A stretch of 64,000 nucleotides of DNA from Rhizobium tropici CIAT 899 (GCF_000330885.1 NC_020059.1:2407001-2471000), one strand, 5' to 3'; positions 18,112 to 26,341 are shown, counted from the stretch's first letter. Made by a program: numbers and translations. The notes: generated from the letters alone by a model not told the origin.

Positions 18112-18747
18112 GATGCTTTCTCCTCTCGTTTGATTGCGAGGCCATACGGACCTCCGCCTTCGAACAGCCGATCGCGAATTTGGTTCCTGCATGGTCGCTA
18201 AAAAAGTGATTTCGGCGATAGCAACGAGGGCAGCGAAGATGGCAAAAGAACGCAACAGCAAATGCATTCAAGCGATGCTGGATGGATGCTGCTTCATGGC
18301 GTTGGGATTGATCGGAAGTCGCACCTTGATTTCGGCGATGGGAGCGCAAATAGGAGAATGGAGAGCCGGCGACCAATCGGCCCCATGAGCAGCTAAACCG
18401 TGCGAGATTATAGGATTTGGTGGGCCCGGAGGGCCTCATAAAAGGAAACAAAAACAATCAATTGGTGATATGGTTAGCCAGAAAAGTTTTCGCATTGTTT
18501 CAAAGGTTGCCTTTGCTCACCGCCTATTCAAAACAGTCGGATCCACACCACTGCAAAACCTGCTAGGTACTCAGATATGACCGGTACCAGCTAAGCCTAA
18601 CACATCAAATGCAGAGGGACTGACCAGATGGCAGGCTGCTTTCTATAGGACTGAATTGTCGGAATTCGGCTGCGTGCGGGCGAAGTCTTGACGAAGTGTA
18701 CGTGAGGACGGCATCTGATGAAATCGTATCCGATCGGGAGAACTTAG
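18112..18747. other. intergenic region holding the prophage left boundary
   Basis: No convincing gene in about 630 bases. It contains the tRNA 3' remnant at 18418-18437 (annotated separately), then AT-rich sequence up to the secreted-protein gene at 18748. This is where host-type sequence changes to mobile-element sequence. Confidence 0.45.
18418..18437 (-). other. tRNA 3'-end remnant, candidate prophage attachment site
   Basis: On the minus strand the 20 bases read GAGGCCCTCCGGGCCCACCA, which is the 3' T-stem, acceptor strand and CCA end of a tRNA. The rest of the tRNA is absent: to the right the sequence departs at the T-loop. Its CCA points away from the prophage, as expected for the integrase-distal junction of an element inserted into a leftward tRNA gene. 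The tRNA identity cannot be told from 20 bases. Confidence 0.6.
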
Positions 18748-19164
18748 GTGCGCTTAGGGATTGCCGTTGCATTTTTGCTGCTGTCCACCAGCACGGCCTT
18801 TGCAGAATTTATGAATGGGTATTCAGACTGGCAGGGAGCTGCTGATATCGTTAAGTACGCATATGTCGAGGGGCTTTACGACAGCTTCATCGGCAACATA
18901 ACTACTGAAGATCAGCCATGGGTTATCGCGCGGCGCGCAGGTGTGGAAGAGTGCGCCCTTGCCCTGAAAATAAGTCCCAAGATGATATCCGACGCTGTGA
19001 CAATGCACTACCAGACGTACAACGTCGATTGGGCTATACGGCCATCTGCAATCTTTGGGCGTGTCATGCAGGAGGTGTGCATCACGTACATAAACACTGC
19101 ACGGCGTTCCTTTGGTCTAGCCGATTGGAAGACGCCAAAAGGATCGTTTCTGTCTAACGAATAG
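18748..19164 (+). CDS. small secreted protein, Rap1a/Tai-like
   Basis: 138 residues beginning with a signal peptide (LGIAVAFLLLSTSTAFA, cleavage after residue ~19). The mature part has two cysteines (EECALAL, EVCITYIN) and a YVEGLYDSFIG segment, the pattern of Rap1a/Tai immunity-type periplasmic proteins, though the resemblance is by motif only. GTG start at 18748 with GGGAGA upstream. As the first gene inside the inferred prophage it could be a cargo gene altering the envelope of the lysogen. Confidence 0.6.
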   Translation: MRLGIAVAFLLLSTSTAFAEFMNGYSDWQGAADIVKYAYVEGLYDSFIGNITTEDQPWVIARRAGVEECALALKISPKMISDAVTMHYQTYNVDWAIRPSAIFGRVMQEVCITYINTARRSFGLADWKTPKGSFLSNE

Positions 19165-19435
19165 AAATTGGCGCTGCCGAATCGTTGCCCCGACCGCGTT
19201 TGAATTCCGATTCCAAAAGGTCACCGGCGCGAACCCTGTCAGGTACGCAAATAATTTCAAGCGCTTACGGAAGACTACGGAGCGCTTAATTCCTACAGGA
19301 AGCATATAGGAAGCAGCTATTGTGGCGAGGGCGAGCATTGGGCGCAGATCGGCGCCAGCTGTGGCGCGGCGCTGCCTTCTGGATGGACCGGCGCTGGCTT
19401 CTGGACGAAAAAATGCACCCGTGTGTTGTTGCGGA

Positions 19436-20233
19436 TTACTGACCATCTACAAAGTATTCCTCCAACCTGACGAACGCTTTGCCCAACTCGTTTAGCTGGA
19501 CTTCGAAGGTGTGAACAACAACCTCCCCGGCCCACAGCTCCTCGGTTTCTATTTCATCGTAACTCAGCCATGGGAAAAGCCATTCAAACACTTCGTCTGA
19601 GACTGCAGCAGCAATACGAAATTCGAACTCGTCAAAAGCTTCGTCCAGAGGTGACTCGACGTGAAACGTAGCTTTCCGAAACCTCAAGTGTTTGTTAGGC
19701 CACTCCTCGACCTTCACAAAAACAGGGTCTGAAGCATCTACAACCCGCATCGTGGAGAGATCTGCACCAAAGCGCGCTCGACGCAGTGCTTCGGGTTCCA
19801 TCGGTCCGAGTTGCTCAAGCACATGGGCGGCGTGGTCTGGGGTCAAACGCTGGTGTGGCGTAAGTTCGATCGAAGCGTTTCCGTTTTCGCCAATAGTGAG
19901 AAGGCTCTTTGAAATCCGCGAAAAAAGGATGAGGCCACTCTTTGGATTATGCAACACTATAAAAACGGGAAGACTATGGCCAAGCCAGTAGCTCAAATGG
20001 CGAGGTTTAAGAGGAAAGACGATATTTTCGCCCTTCTTGCGGAAATACGAGCTTCCAGACTTAATCTGCAACGCAATTAGCTGTCCAGTTGGCCGCCCAT
20101 CTCCGACCACTTCAACCTGGGCATCAATGCCAAAATCGCTTTCATGCTGCCTCCGGAAAATCCAACCCATGTCGAGAAAGCACCGCGCTACGGCATTCAC
20201 ACCCTTCTCTCCGGTGTTGTCGGACGTAGTCAT
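19436..20233 (-). CDS. DUF4365 nuclease-like protein
   Basis: 265 residues. The N-terminal DUF4365 domain (about 1-160) carries restriction-fold residues: D37 and E41 in FGIDAQVEV, then Q56-x-K58 (ALQIKSG), the PD-(D/E)xK pattern of nucleases. The remaining ~100 residues are acidic and unrecognised. DUF4365 proteins occur often in defence and mobile-element neighbourhoods. It is on the same strand as, and 103 bp downstream of, the deoxyribosyltransferase-like gene, so the two may act together. Function as a nuclease is inferred from motifs. Confidence 0.75.
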   Translation of the reverse strand: MTTSDNTGEKGVNAVARCFLDMGWIFRRQHESDFGIDAQVEVVGDGRPTGQLIALQIKSGSSYFRKKGENIVFPLKPRHLSYWLGHSLPVFIVLHNPKSGLILFSRISKSLLTIGENGNASIELTPHQRLTPDHAAHVLEQLGPMEPEALRRARFGADLSTMRVVDASDPVFVKVEEWPNKHLRFRKATFHVESPLDEAFDEFEFRIAAAVSDEVFEWLFPWLSYDEIETEELWAGEVVVHTFEVQLNELGKAFVRLEEYFVDGQ

Positions 20234-20336
20234 AGAGTTTAGATCCAGAAGCTGTGATGCCGAGAGGGAATATGAACCTGCGTTGCGGTAACATTTGAAT
20301 ACTGTAGGGCGGCAAAATTGGTCTTTATCGCCGTGG

Positions 20337-21290
20337 CTAGCGTCTTGAGATTTCGCGCCCGTTCACCTCTATGCGCACCACGTCGTCGTAGTGCCCGATC
20401 CGATCCAGCACATAATTATAAGGGTCTATCGCTACGGGTAGTCGAAGAGTGAATTGATAAGTCCGCTCTCCAATGCCACTTCCAACAAGATGCTCTTGAA
20501 GAGCCAATTGAGCCGCTGAATGGCCGATATTAAATTGGTGCTCGGTGATACCTTGCGAGAATGTCAGGGTGCCGGTGGTCGAGAGTACGGGTGTTGCATA
20601 ACCACCGCCGCCATAAGTGCGATATCCGTAGAACTGCTCTGGCTGAACGACACCAACGGCGCTCGCGATGGGGCCAATATGCCTCTCAAGCGCATTGAGC
20701 CGCCTTTCCATTTCAGCAGCTTGTTCGATGAGCAGCACCTCTGCTGATGTAGCGGTCTTCAACACCTGGAGTTGCGCACGCGCCTTTGTGACGGGATTAT
20801 CAATCAGAAAGTTTTCCACCTGAGTTTCTGCGACTACCGCTTGCAGCTCTGCTCTAGCATCCCGCAGTGACTGCGGTTCCCTGACGGAAAATGGTATCGC
20901 CCGGTTCGGCTTAACGTCGAAGGGAAGGTCGGTGTCGTCAAGAAACATGTGAACTGTTGGCTTCGAGACGGTGTGCCTTATCCCCATTTCGTAGAACACG
21001 TTCACGTTCAATTTGCTCATATCGATAATGACGAGATCGGCATCGTAGAGATGGTTGATGATCTGACTATCGATCATGCCGGGCGCGCGCATTTTATCAG
21101 CCCTGATAACCTCGAAATCGGCGAAGTGATTGTCAAAGACTGGCTTAATGATCTCTTCCAGAAGCCAGTCCGCATGGATACGCGAAGGAGAGCCTTGCGC
21201 CCCTATTGGGCAAGCGACAAAGCACTTTTTCTTAGCGCCGGGGGGCGATTTTTCTTTTTGTTCGTTCGAATCTGTCTTCACATCGACCAT
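20337..21290 (-). CDS. nucleoside 2-deoxyribosyltransferase/TIR-like protein
   Basis: 317 residues. The N-terminal ~150 have the Rossmann-like deoxyribosyltransferase/TIR pattern: FVACPIG (24-30), R65-A-D (ADKMRAPG), YDADLVIIDMS (82-92) and NVFYEMGIRH (97-106), with E101 in the place of the catalytic Glu of these base-glycosidases. A coiled-coil stretch (~160-200; IEQAAEMERRLNALERH) and an unrecognised ~110-residue C-terminus follow. Such domains act in nucleotide salvage or as NAD-/nucleotide-degrading defence effectors. GAGG precedes ATG 21290. Upstream of the DUF4365 gene. Confidence 0.7.
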   Translation of the reverse strand: MVDVKTDSNEQKEKSPPGAKKKCFVACPIGAQGSPSRIHADWLLEEIIKPVFDNHFADFEVIRADKMRAPGMIDSQIINHLYDADLVIIDMSKLNVNVFYEMGIRHTVSKPTVHMFLDDTDLPFDVKPNRAIPFSVREPQSLRDARAELQAVVAETQVENFLIDNPVTKARAQLQVLKTATSAEVLLIEQAAEMERRLNALERHIGPIASAVGVVQPEQFYGYRTYGGGGYATPVLSTTGTLTFSQGITEHQFNIGHSAAQLALQEHLVGSGIGERTYQFTLRLPVAIDPYNYVLDRIGHYDDVVRIEVNGREISRR

Positions 21291-21535
21291 CGTTGGCCTC
21301 GTTTTCAGTTGAATGGTCACTTTTGCAAAATCGTACATAGTGCTTTTGCAATTGCATAGCTGCAATCGGCCTCTTCAATGCGGAACTGCACGAACGCTTC
21401 GAATGCCCCTTGAACCGCATATAAGAGAGAATGAAGCGGTCTTTGGCGCGGCCGACAGAGATCAATCTTGACTCCAGCCTGAACCAGAACATAATAAGAA
21501 CATCAAGGCGGCAGCAACATCGAATGAGGAAATCT

Positions 21536-22264
21536 ATGCCGCGCGATATCCGCTCAATTACACCCGCTTTTGAAACTTTACGCTTTGTCGCTGCCGTGTG
21601 CATCGGGAGAACCAGCAAGCAGACAAAACGAGACTTTGCAGGCTATGCCGTGGGAAAACGCCGTAAGCTCTCGGTGGTGCCTTACATCGCCGGCGATATG
21701 GCGAAAGAGCTTATCAGGTCGGTGCAAGTCGCGAACGGCAATCAGCGCGTGACGGCGGAAGAGATTGCCGGAAAGATCGAGGCGATTTTGCTCGGCTTGG
21801 ATGAAAAAACCGCCTTCAATCTGGCGAGCATTGCGACTGAAGAAAGGGAGGCGGTCGTTGACCTGATTGCCGATCAGGTTCGGGCGATGATGCTCACGGA
21901 CTACACGGTATCTGAGGTCGAGAAGGAGCCTGAACCGCCAAAGCCCGTCGAATGGAATGGATGGCAGAGCTTTGAATCCATTAAAGCCGCCGAAAAGCCT
22001 CAGTATAAATGGCGGCATACATGGGCCGACCGATGCGGAAATGATTTTGTTGGCTACAAGGATGGCAAATGCATCGGCCGGGTTTTCCAAATCGATTACA
22101 CGGCGCAACGAGATAGATGGTTTTGGCTGATTGAACACGTACCTGTTGAGCGTCCCGCGCGGGAAAACCGGTCGGCAGGTTGGGAATGGACGGCCCGTGA
22201 AGCGGCGTGCCGTGCTGAAAAATGCTATGACGCTATCATGCGTTTGAACGGCAAGCAGGCTTAG
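21536..22264 (+). CDS. hypothetical prophage protein, 242 aa
   Basis: No recognised family. The N-terminal half is helical with ITAEEIAGKIEAILLGLDEKTAFN-like segments (Val-Thr-Ala at the start) and DLIADQVRAMML; the C-terminal third is Trp-rich (WNGWQSFESI, YKWRHTWADRCG, WEWTAREAACRAEKC). ATG 21536 has GAGGAAATCT before it and is preferred to an ATG at 21431. First of four rightward genes with short spacing or overlap (next begins 12 bp later), so probably an operon with the SRAP gene. Confidence 0.6.
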   Translation: MPRDIRSITPAFETLRFVAAVCIGRTSKQTKRDFAGYAVGKRRKLSVVPYIAGDMAKELIRSVQVANGNQRVTAEEIAGKIEAILLGLDEKTAFNLASIATEEREAVVDLIADQVRAMMLTDYTVSEVEKEPEPPKPVEWNGWQSFESIKAAEKPQYKWRHTWADRCGNDFVGYKDGKCIGRVFQIDYTAQRDRWFWLIEHVPVERPARENRSAGWEWTAREAACRAEKCYDAIMRLNGKQA

Positions 22265-22275
22265 GGAGAGAAAGC

Positions 22276-23004
22276 ATGTGCGGTCGCATTTATATCAAGG
22301 CATCGCTGCGCGAGCTGCTGTTGAACTTTTCGTTCGCCGGCCCCGGCGATACCGAACCGCTGTCAAATAGCTTTCCGAACTATAACGGCGCACCAACGCA
22401 ATCCTACCCCATCATCATCAGGGATATCGTCCAAGAGCCGGATATAACCGGCCCTATATTTGCATCGGCGAAATGGGGATTCGTGCCCGAATGGGCGAAA
22501 GACGAGCAGACCGGCAGGCCTGCGCCGATCAATGCCAAGGCGGAAGGTATCCAAACGAACGGCATGTTCCGGAATGCCTATAAGTCCAAGCGCTGTCTCG
22601 TCCCGATCAATGGCTTTTTCGAATGGAAGGACATCTACGGCACCGGCAAGAACAAGCAACCCTATGCCATTGCCATGAAGGACGGCAGTCCATTTGTGCT
22701 TGCTGGCATCTGGTCTCTTCGCCGAGATCGGGATACGGGGTTGGACAAGCGGACATTTGCCGTTGTGACCTGTCGCCCCAACGAGTTGATGGCGACCATA
22801 CATGACCGCATGCCTGTTATCCTTCGCCCGGAAGACTATGAGCGCTGGCTATCGCCCGAGCCGGACCCCGCCGATCTTATGACGCCCTTCCCCTCCGAGC
22901 TGATGACGATGTGGAAAATCGGAAAGGACGTTGGGAATGTCAGGAACAATCGGCCCGACATCATCGACCCCCTTCCCGAAGATCCGGAGCCGCCATTGCT
23001 ATGA
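22276..23004 (+). CDS. SRAP (HMCES/YedK-type) abasic-site processing protein
   Basis: 242 residues. Shields abasic sites in single-stranded DNA by forming a covalent thiazolidine link through the N-terminal Cys. All catalytic residues are visible: C2 (after Met removal), N37 (NYNGAP), N86 with E90 (INAKAE), E116 (GFFEWK) and H176 (IHDRMPVIL). ATG 22276 has AGGGAGAG. Overlaps the next gene by ATGA. Phage copies may protect replicating DNA or be a response to host base damage; that role is inferred. Confidence 0.92.
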   Translation: MCGRIYIKASLRELLLNFSFAGPGDTEPLSNSFPNYNGAPTQSYPIIIRDIVQEPDITGPIFASAKWGFVPEWAKDEQTGRPAPINAKAEGIQTNGMFRNAYKSKRCLVPINGFFEWKDIYGTGKNKQPYAIAMKDGSPFVLAGIWSLRRDRDTGLDKRTFAVVTCRPNELMATIHDRMPVILRPEDYERWLSPEPDPADLMTPFPSELMTMWKIGKDVGNVRNNRPDIIDPLPEDPEPPLL

Positions 23005-23207
23005 GCGATGACACCCGCACAGCCACCTATCCATTCCCGCCAACTTACTTTGAGCATTATTGCGAGCATGCCGGGTGCGGCCTCTGGGGCCTGCTCGGCT
23101 ATGAGCCGGTGAAAGGGCAGAATAGCTATTGGTGCTGGGAGCATTTTCCCGATGAAGAATGGAAGGCCGACAGGCGCAAATACCGGGAGGCGGTAGATGC
23201 GCATTGA
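23001..23207 (+). CDS. small Cys/Trp-rich hypothetical protein, 68 aa
   Basis: Starts inside the SRAP stop (ATGA), so translationally coupled to it. Contains YCEHAGCGLWG and YWCWEHFP with His/Cys spacing that could bind zinc (H19, C21, H23, C26 and C45, H48 region). Charged C-terminus. Overlaps the following gene by 11 bp. Function unknown. Confidence 0.65.
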   Translation: MSDDTRTATYPFPPTYFEHYCEHAGCGLWGLLGYEPVKGQNSYWCWEHFPDEEWKADRRKYREAVDAH

Positions 23208-23472
23208 TCAGGTGCGAGATGCCTATCTCTGGACGCTTTTTCGACCGCATGAGGAACCCGCGACAGGCTACGGATTCCTAAGCGAGCTTACGGGATGGCT
23301 GGACAATCTAAATCTGCCCGGCGTTACGCCGTCAACGTGGATCATTGATGTATGCTTAGAGAAAGTCGACAACGATCATCTCGAATATTCTCATGACGTT
23401 GGAGGCGAGCATGAATGGAAAATCATCCTCGCGCCAACCGCGCGTCATGAGATCGAAAATCTACCGAAGTAG
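23197..23472 (+). CDS. small hypothetical protein, 91 aa
   Basis: 91 residues, alpha/beta with hydrophobic strands (STWIIDVCLEKV, EWKIILAP) and an acidic middle. No family recognised. Overlaps the previous gene by 11 bp, ending the four-gene rightward block. Its 3' end overlaps by 12 bp the stop of a leftward gene remnant cut by the IS3 element. Confidence 0.6.
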   Translation: MRIDQVRDAYLWTLFRPHEEPATGYGFLSELTGWLDNLNLPGVTPSTWIIDVCLEKVDNDHLEYSHDVGGEHEWKIILAPTARHEIENLPK

Positions 23473-23574
23473 CCGCTGCCTGTTTTCTTCTAGGATGCGC
23501 TCAATAGTCCGTACGCGCTCCTGCCGGCGTTTAAGACTTCTGCGCGCTTTGCCGCGAGCCTGCGCACGCGATAT
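23461..23574 (-). pseudogene. 3' remnant of a small gene cut by the IS3 element
   Basis: Read leftwards from the IS end, 37 codons remain open to a TAG at 23463-23461, encoding a very basic helix ending RTIERILEENRQRLLR. Upstream of it lies only the IS inverted repeat, so the 5' part is gone. On the far side of the IS no continuing frame was found, which suggests a deletion accompanied insertion. It was probably the last gene of the leftward lysis/late operon. Confidence 0.5.
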
Positions 23575-23636
23575 GGCCTGCTGCCGGTTTCGTGGATACC
23601 GAGTTAAGGTGTTTCCAATGAAACTGGAGCGCATGA

Positions 23637-23927
23637 ATGCAACGAAGGAAGTTCAGCCGCGAGTACAAGCTTGAGGCAGTGAAGTTGGTGCGAGAGCGTG
23701 GGGTCAGCGTTGCGCAGGCATCCCGCGATCTGGATGTTCATGAGAATGTCTTGCGCAAGTGGGTAAGGGAATACGGTTCGGACCCGGCACAGGCGTTTCC
23801 TGGTCAGGGACAGATGAAGCCCGAGCAGCTTGAGATCGAGAGGCTTCGGAAAGAAGTCGCCAAGCTGAAGGCGGAGCGCGACATCTTAAAAAAGGCCGCC
23901 GCCTACTTTGCGAAGGACGTGATATGA
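23637..23927 (+). CDS. IS3-family transposase OrfA
   Basis: 96-residue DNA-binding subunit: helix-turn-helix (SREYKLEAVKLVRERGVSVAQASRDL) followed by a leucine-zipper helix (LEIERLRKEVAKLKAERDILKK). The heptamer A AAA AAG at 23888-23894, in frame, is the classical IS3 slippery site for -1 shifting into OrfB, giving the OrfAB transposase. It ends in ATGA overlap with OrfB. Confidence 0.95.
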   Translation: MQRRKFSREYKLEAVKLVRERGVSVAQASRDLDVHENVLRKWVREYGSDPAQAFPGQGQMKPEQLEIERLRKEVAKLKAERDILKKAAAYFAKDVI

Positions 23928-24784
23928 AGTTCGCGTTCATTGCAAAGCACCGCTCGATCTGGCCGGTGGCATGGCTCTGTGAAGCGCTGGGTGTATCGCG
24001 TTCCGGCTTTCATGCCTGGTTACATCGGTCACCGAGCCAGCATGCCCGGTATGACGAGGCTCTGCTCGACAAGATCAAGGACAGCTTTAAGGACAGCGAC
24101 CGCACCTACGGCGCGCGGCGTGTCTGGCATGATCTTCTCGCGGAAGGCTTTTCCTGTGGGCTGCATCGCATCGAGCGTCTCATGCGCGACAACGCATTGA
24201 GAGCAAGACCGAGAAGGCGGGGTTTGCCGAAAGACGACGGTGAGCGCCCGGTCATCATGCCGAATGTTCTGGACCGTCAGTTCTCGGCGGGAAGGCCGAA
24301 CCAGAAGTGGGTGGCCGATTTTACCTACCTATGGACGGCTGAGGGCTGGCTCTATGTGGCTGCCGTCATCGACCTGTTCTCGCGCCGTGTCGTCGGCTGG
24401 TCGATGAATGCCAACATGACGGCCCAGCTCGTCACAGATGCGCTGATCATGGCGATCTGGCGCAGAGGCAAGCCGGATGCGCTTCTCCACCATTCGGATC
24501 AGGGTAGCCAATACACCAGCGAGCAGTTCCAGCGTCTCATGGCCGATCACGGCATCACCTGCTCGATGAGCCGGTCAGGCAACGTCTGGGACAATGCCGC
24601 GATGGAAAGCTTCTTCTCATCACTCAAAACGGAAAGGACAGCTCGCAAAGTCTATAGGACCAGGGACGATGCAAAGGCGGACGTGTTCGACTACATCGAG
24701 CGCTTCTACAATCCGAAGCGTCGGCATTCGACACTGGGCTACCTCAGCCCGATGGAATTTGAAAACAAGGTCGGATTAGCCTAA
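23924..24784 (+). CDS. IS3-family transposase OrfB (DDE integrase core)
   Basis: 286 residues in the -1 frame relative to OrfA. The retroviral-integrase-like core has D132 (WVADFTYLW), D192 (HHSDQGSQY) and E228 (NAAMESFFSSLK), the last pair 35 residues apart as required (DDE). An N-terminal HTH_21-type region precedes. All residues are present, so the element looks active. Confidence 0.95.
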   Translation: MKFAFIAKHRSIWPVAWLCEALGVSRSGFHAWLHRSPSQHARYDEALLDKIKDSFKDSDRTYGARRVWHDLLAEGFSCGLHRIERLMRDNALRARPRRRGLPKDDGERPVIMPNVLDRQFSAGRPNQKWVADFTYLWTAEGWLYVAAVIDLFSRRVVGWSMNANMTAQLVTDALIMAIWRRGKPDALLHHSDQGSQYTSEQFQRLMADHGITCSMSRSGNVWDNAAMESFFSSLKTERTARKVYRTRDDAKADVFDYIERFYNPKRRHSTLGYLSPMEFENKVGLA

Positions 24785-24958
24785 CTCGGTGTCCGAAAAA
24801 CCGGCAGCAGGCCAGGGTGACGATATTTAGACAGTACTCCGATCTCTGGATATGTACACCAGAATCATAGGAGGAATTTGCGGAGCATTGCATCAGGAAG
24901 CTCCCGATTGCGCGAAGATCATCCGTTCGCGAGCGCAACCGACGACCTTCCAAAGACA

Positions 24959-24990
24959 AAAAGCCGCCAAACATGCGCTTGGCGGCTTTT
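24959..24990. terminator. terminator at the end of the leftward late/lysis operon
   Basis: AAAAGCCGCCAA (24959-24970) and TTGGCGGCTTTT (24979-24990) form a 12-bp stem with an 8-base loop; T-runs lie on both strands, so it can stop transcription both ways. It is 14 bp beyond the stop of the holin-like gene. Confidence 0.88.
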
Positions 24991-25004
24991 CGTATCGGTT
25001 AGGC

Positions 25005-25328
25005 CTAACCCACAATGCGCCTCGAAAACCATTTCTGAAACAGCACTTCAGTCCCGCGCGGCCCGAGATAGGCGAGCCCCGCTATCAGGCCCGTGGTAGC
25101 GGGTTGCCCTACATATAAATAGGAGGCTACGCCTTCCCCGATGAAGGCCATGCCGAGAGCAACCGGGACCTCCCAAAGCAGTTCGATGCCGAAGAATTTC
25201 CGCCGGCCCTTGCGCGCCTCGTTGGTGTGCCACATGGCCCGGCCGACCATTGCGCCAACAATGGTCGAAAGCGCGCCGCCACCCCAGGCATTCAGCAGCT
25301 CATAAAGCGAGTTGTATTTATCGGACAT
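25005..25328 (-). CDS. phage holin-like protein
   Basis: 107 residues with three hydrophobic segments (ALSTIVGAMVGRAM, VPVALGMAFIGEGVASYLYV, ATTGLIAGLAYLG) and a basic middle (NEARKGRRKF), resembling LydA-type phage holins that open the inner membrane for the endolysin. Last gene of the leftward operon, ahead of a terminator. The holin assignment rests on size, topology and position next to the endolysin. Confidence 0.75.
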   Translation of the reverse strand: MSDKYNSLYELLNAWGGGALSTIVGAMVGRAMWHTNEARKGRRKFFGIELLWEVPVALGMAFIGEGVASYLYVGQPATTGLIAGLAYLGPRGTEVLFQKWFSRRIVG

Positions 25329-25340
25329 CAGCCCGCCTTT

Positions 25341-25592
25341 CTATTTCTGGATAGGAGGTTGCCGCTTGATCAGGCCCGATAATCCATCGCGACCAATGTT
25401 GACGACCAGCTTCAGCGCACCTAGCCCGGCAATGGCGTAGGCGGTGATCTTGGGGCTAATGGAAGACTGCGAGCATTCCAGCGTACCGGTTGCGAGCTGC
25501 GTGCAGCCGCTGGCAAGCAGGATAGCGACGAGCAATCCCGAAAGGCTAATGACGATGTTCAGCATATTATGCAGGGTATTGGTATTCAGCAT
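25341..25592 (-). CDS. small membrane protein of the lysis cassette
   Basis: 83 residues with two membrane segments (NIVISLSGLLVAILLASG and ITAYAIAGLGALKLVVNI); the first is followed by CTQ, so an inner-membrane lipoprotein is possible. It lies between endolysin and holin, where phages keep a second holin, antiholin or spanin. ATG 25592 has AAGGATC upstream. Exact role not determinable. Confidence 0.6.
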   Translation of the reverse strand: MLNTNTLHNMLNIVISLSGLLVAILLASGCTQLATGTLECSQSSISPKITAYAIAGLGALKLVVNIGRDGLSGLIKRQPPIQK

Positions 25593-25653
25593 GCTTGATC
25601 CTTTTGAAGTGGCGTGAGCGGGTGTCGGACGAGGGTCAGCGTGCAGCGCGGAC

Positions 25654-26286
25654 TTAGCGCGAGGCTTCAAGTGCTGCCGCGAATTTCTTGGCGTAGCCGG
25701 CAATGTCGGCGGCACGATCAGTGCCGTTGATGATCTTGCGCGCCCCGGCCCAATCGCTGACGGTGGCGCTGAAGTAGTCGGCAAGCCGTTTGCCGGTGAA
25801 CCGCCCGTTGATCATGCCATCGCACAGAATTTCGACGGTCTTTATAGGATCGAGTGCCTTGTCCGGATCTTCGGCGATGCCGTATTTCGCGTAATTGTCG
25901 CGGCCGGTGATCTGCACCAAACCGCGACCGCGATAGCGCCAACCGTCGCCGCTGGCCTCGTTGCGGTTGCCCATGCGGTTCGCATAGGCGCGATTGGCGA
26001 TGCGCTGCGGCTGTCGTGCATAGGCTGCGGCTTGAGAAATGGTGAAATACTTCGGGAAGGTCGCCAGCAAGCCCGAAGCGGAATAGTTCAGATTTTCAGA
26101 GACGGCGCACATGGTCCTATCGGTTTCGTGATAGGCCGTCGCCAGCATGTAGGCGAGCCAGCGCATATCGAACGGCGCGGCACACCATGCGGCAAGAATT
26201 GCCTCCATGCCGTCCACTTGATTTACCGAAAGCCGTCCACCGAACAACGACGACCGCACCGCCGCGAAGAACTTCGCGTGATCCAT
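25654..26286 (-). CDS. phage endolysin, GH19 chitinase-like muramidase fold
   Basis: Cell-wall hydrolase of 210 residues releasing phage at lysis. It shows the GH19 signature with catalytic Glu54 (LATAYHETD), a second acidic residue near 64 (AVSENLNY) and GRGLVQITGRDNYAKYG (120-136). There is no signal peptide, so export depends on the holin. ATG 26286 has GGAGAGAA upstream. Upstream, a palindrome separates it from a divergent cargo gene. Confidence 0.92.
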   Translation of the reverse strand: MDHAKFFAAVRSSLFGGRLSVNQVDGMEAILAAWCAAPFDMRWLAYMLATAYHETDRTMCAVSENLNYSASGLLATFPKYFTISQAAAYARQPQRIANRAYANRMGNRNEASGDGWRYRGRGLVQITGRDNYAKYGIAEDPDKALDPIKTVEILCDGMINGRFTGKRLADYFSATVSDWAGARKIINGTDRAADIAGYAKKFAAALEASR

Positions 26287-26315
26287 AAATTCTCTCCATA
26301 TTTTGGGGTAAAAAT

Positions 26316-26341
26316 TGCACCATGTAACTTTACATGGTGCA
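26316..26341. promoter_or_regulatory. 12-bp perfect palindrome, likely operator of the DUF4160/DUF2442 pair
   Basis: TGCACCATGTAA and TTACATGGTGCA face each other across two bases. It lies between the divergent endolysin and DUF4160 genes, about 40 bases before the latter's start, and is a good candidate binding site for the helix-turn-helix protein encoded second in that pair. Confidence 0.6.

Larger units (their letters stand above)
23574..24814 (+). mobile_element. IS3-family insertion sequence, about 1.24 kb
   Basis: Two overlapping transposase frames are flanked by imperfect inverted repeats: left TGGCCTGCTGCCGGTTTCGT from 23574 and, on the opposite strand, TGGCCTGCTGCCGGTTTTTC from 24814; similarity continues for about 34 bases to CCGAGTTA. 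The flanks show no clear 3-4 bp target duplication, consistent with a rearrangement after insertion. It separates the SRAP block from the lysis genes. Confidence 0.9.

Noticed and set aside
23574..24814. Target-site duplication around the IS3 element
   Set aside because: The bases next to the two ends (CGATA and GGGTG) do not match at 3 or 4 bp.
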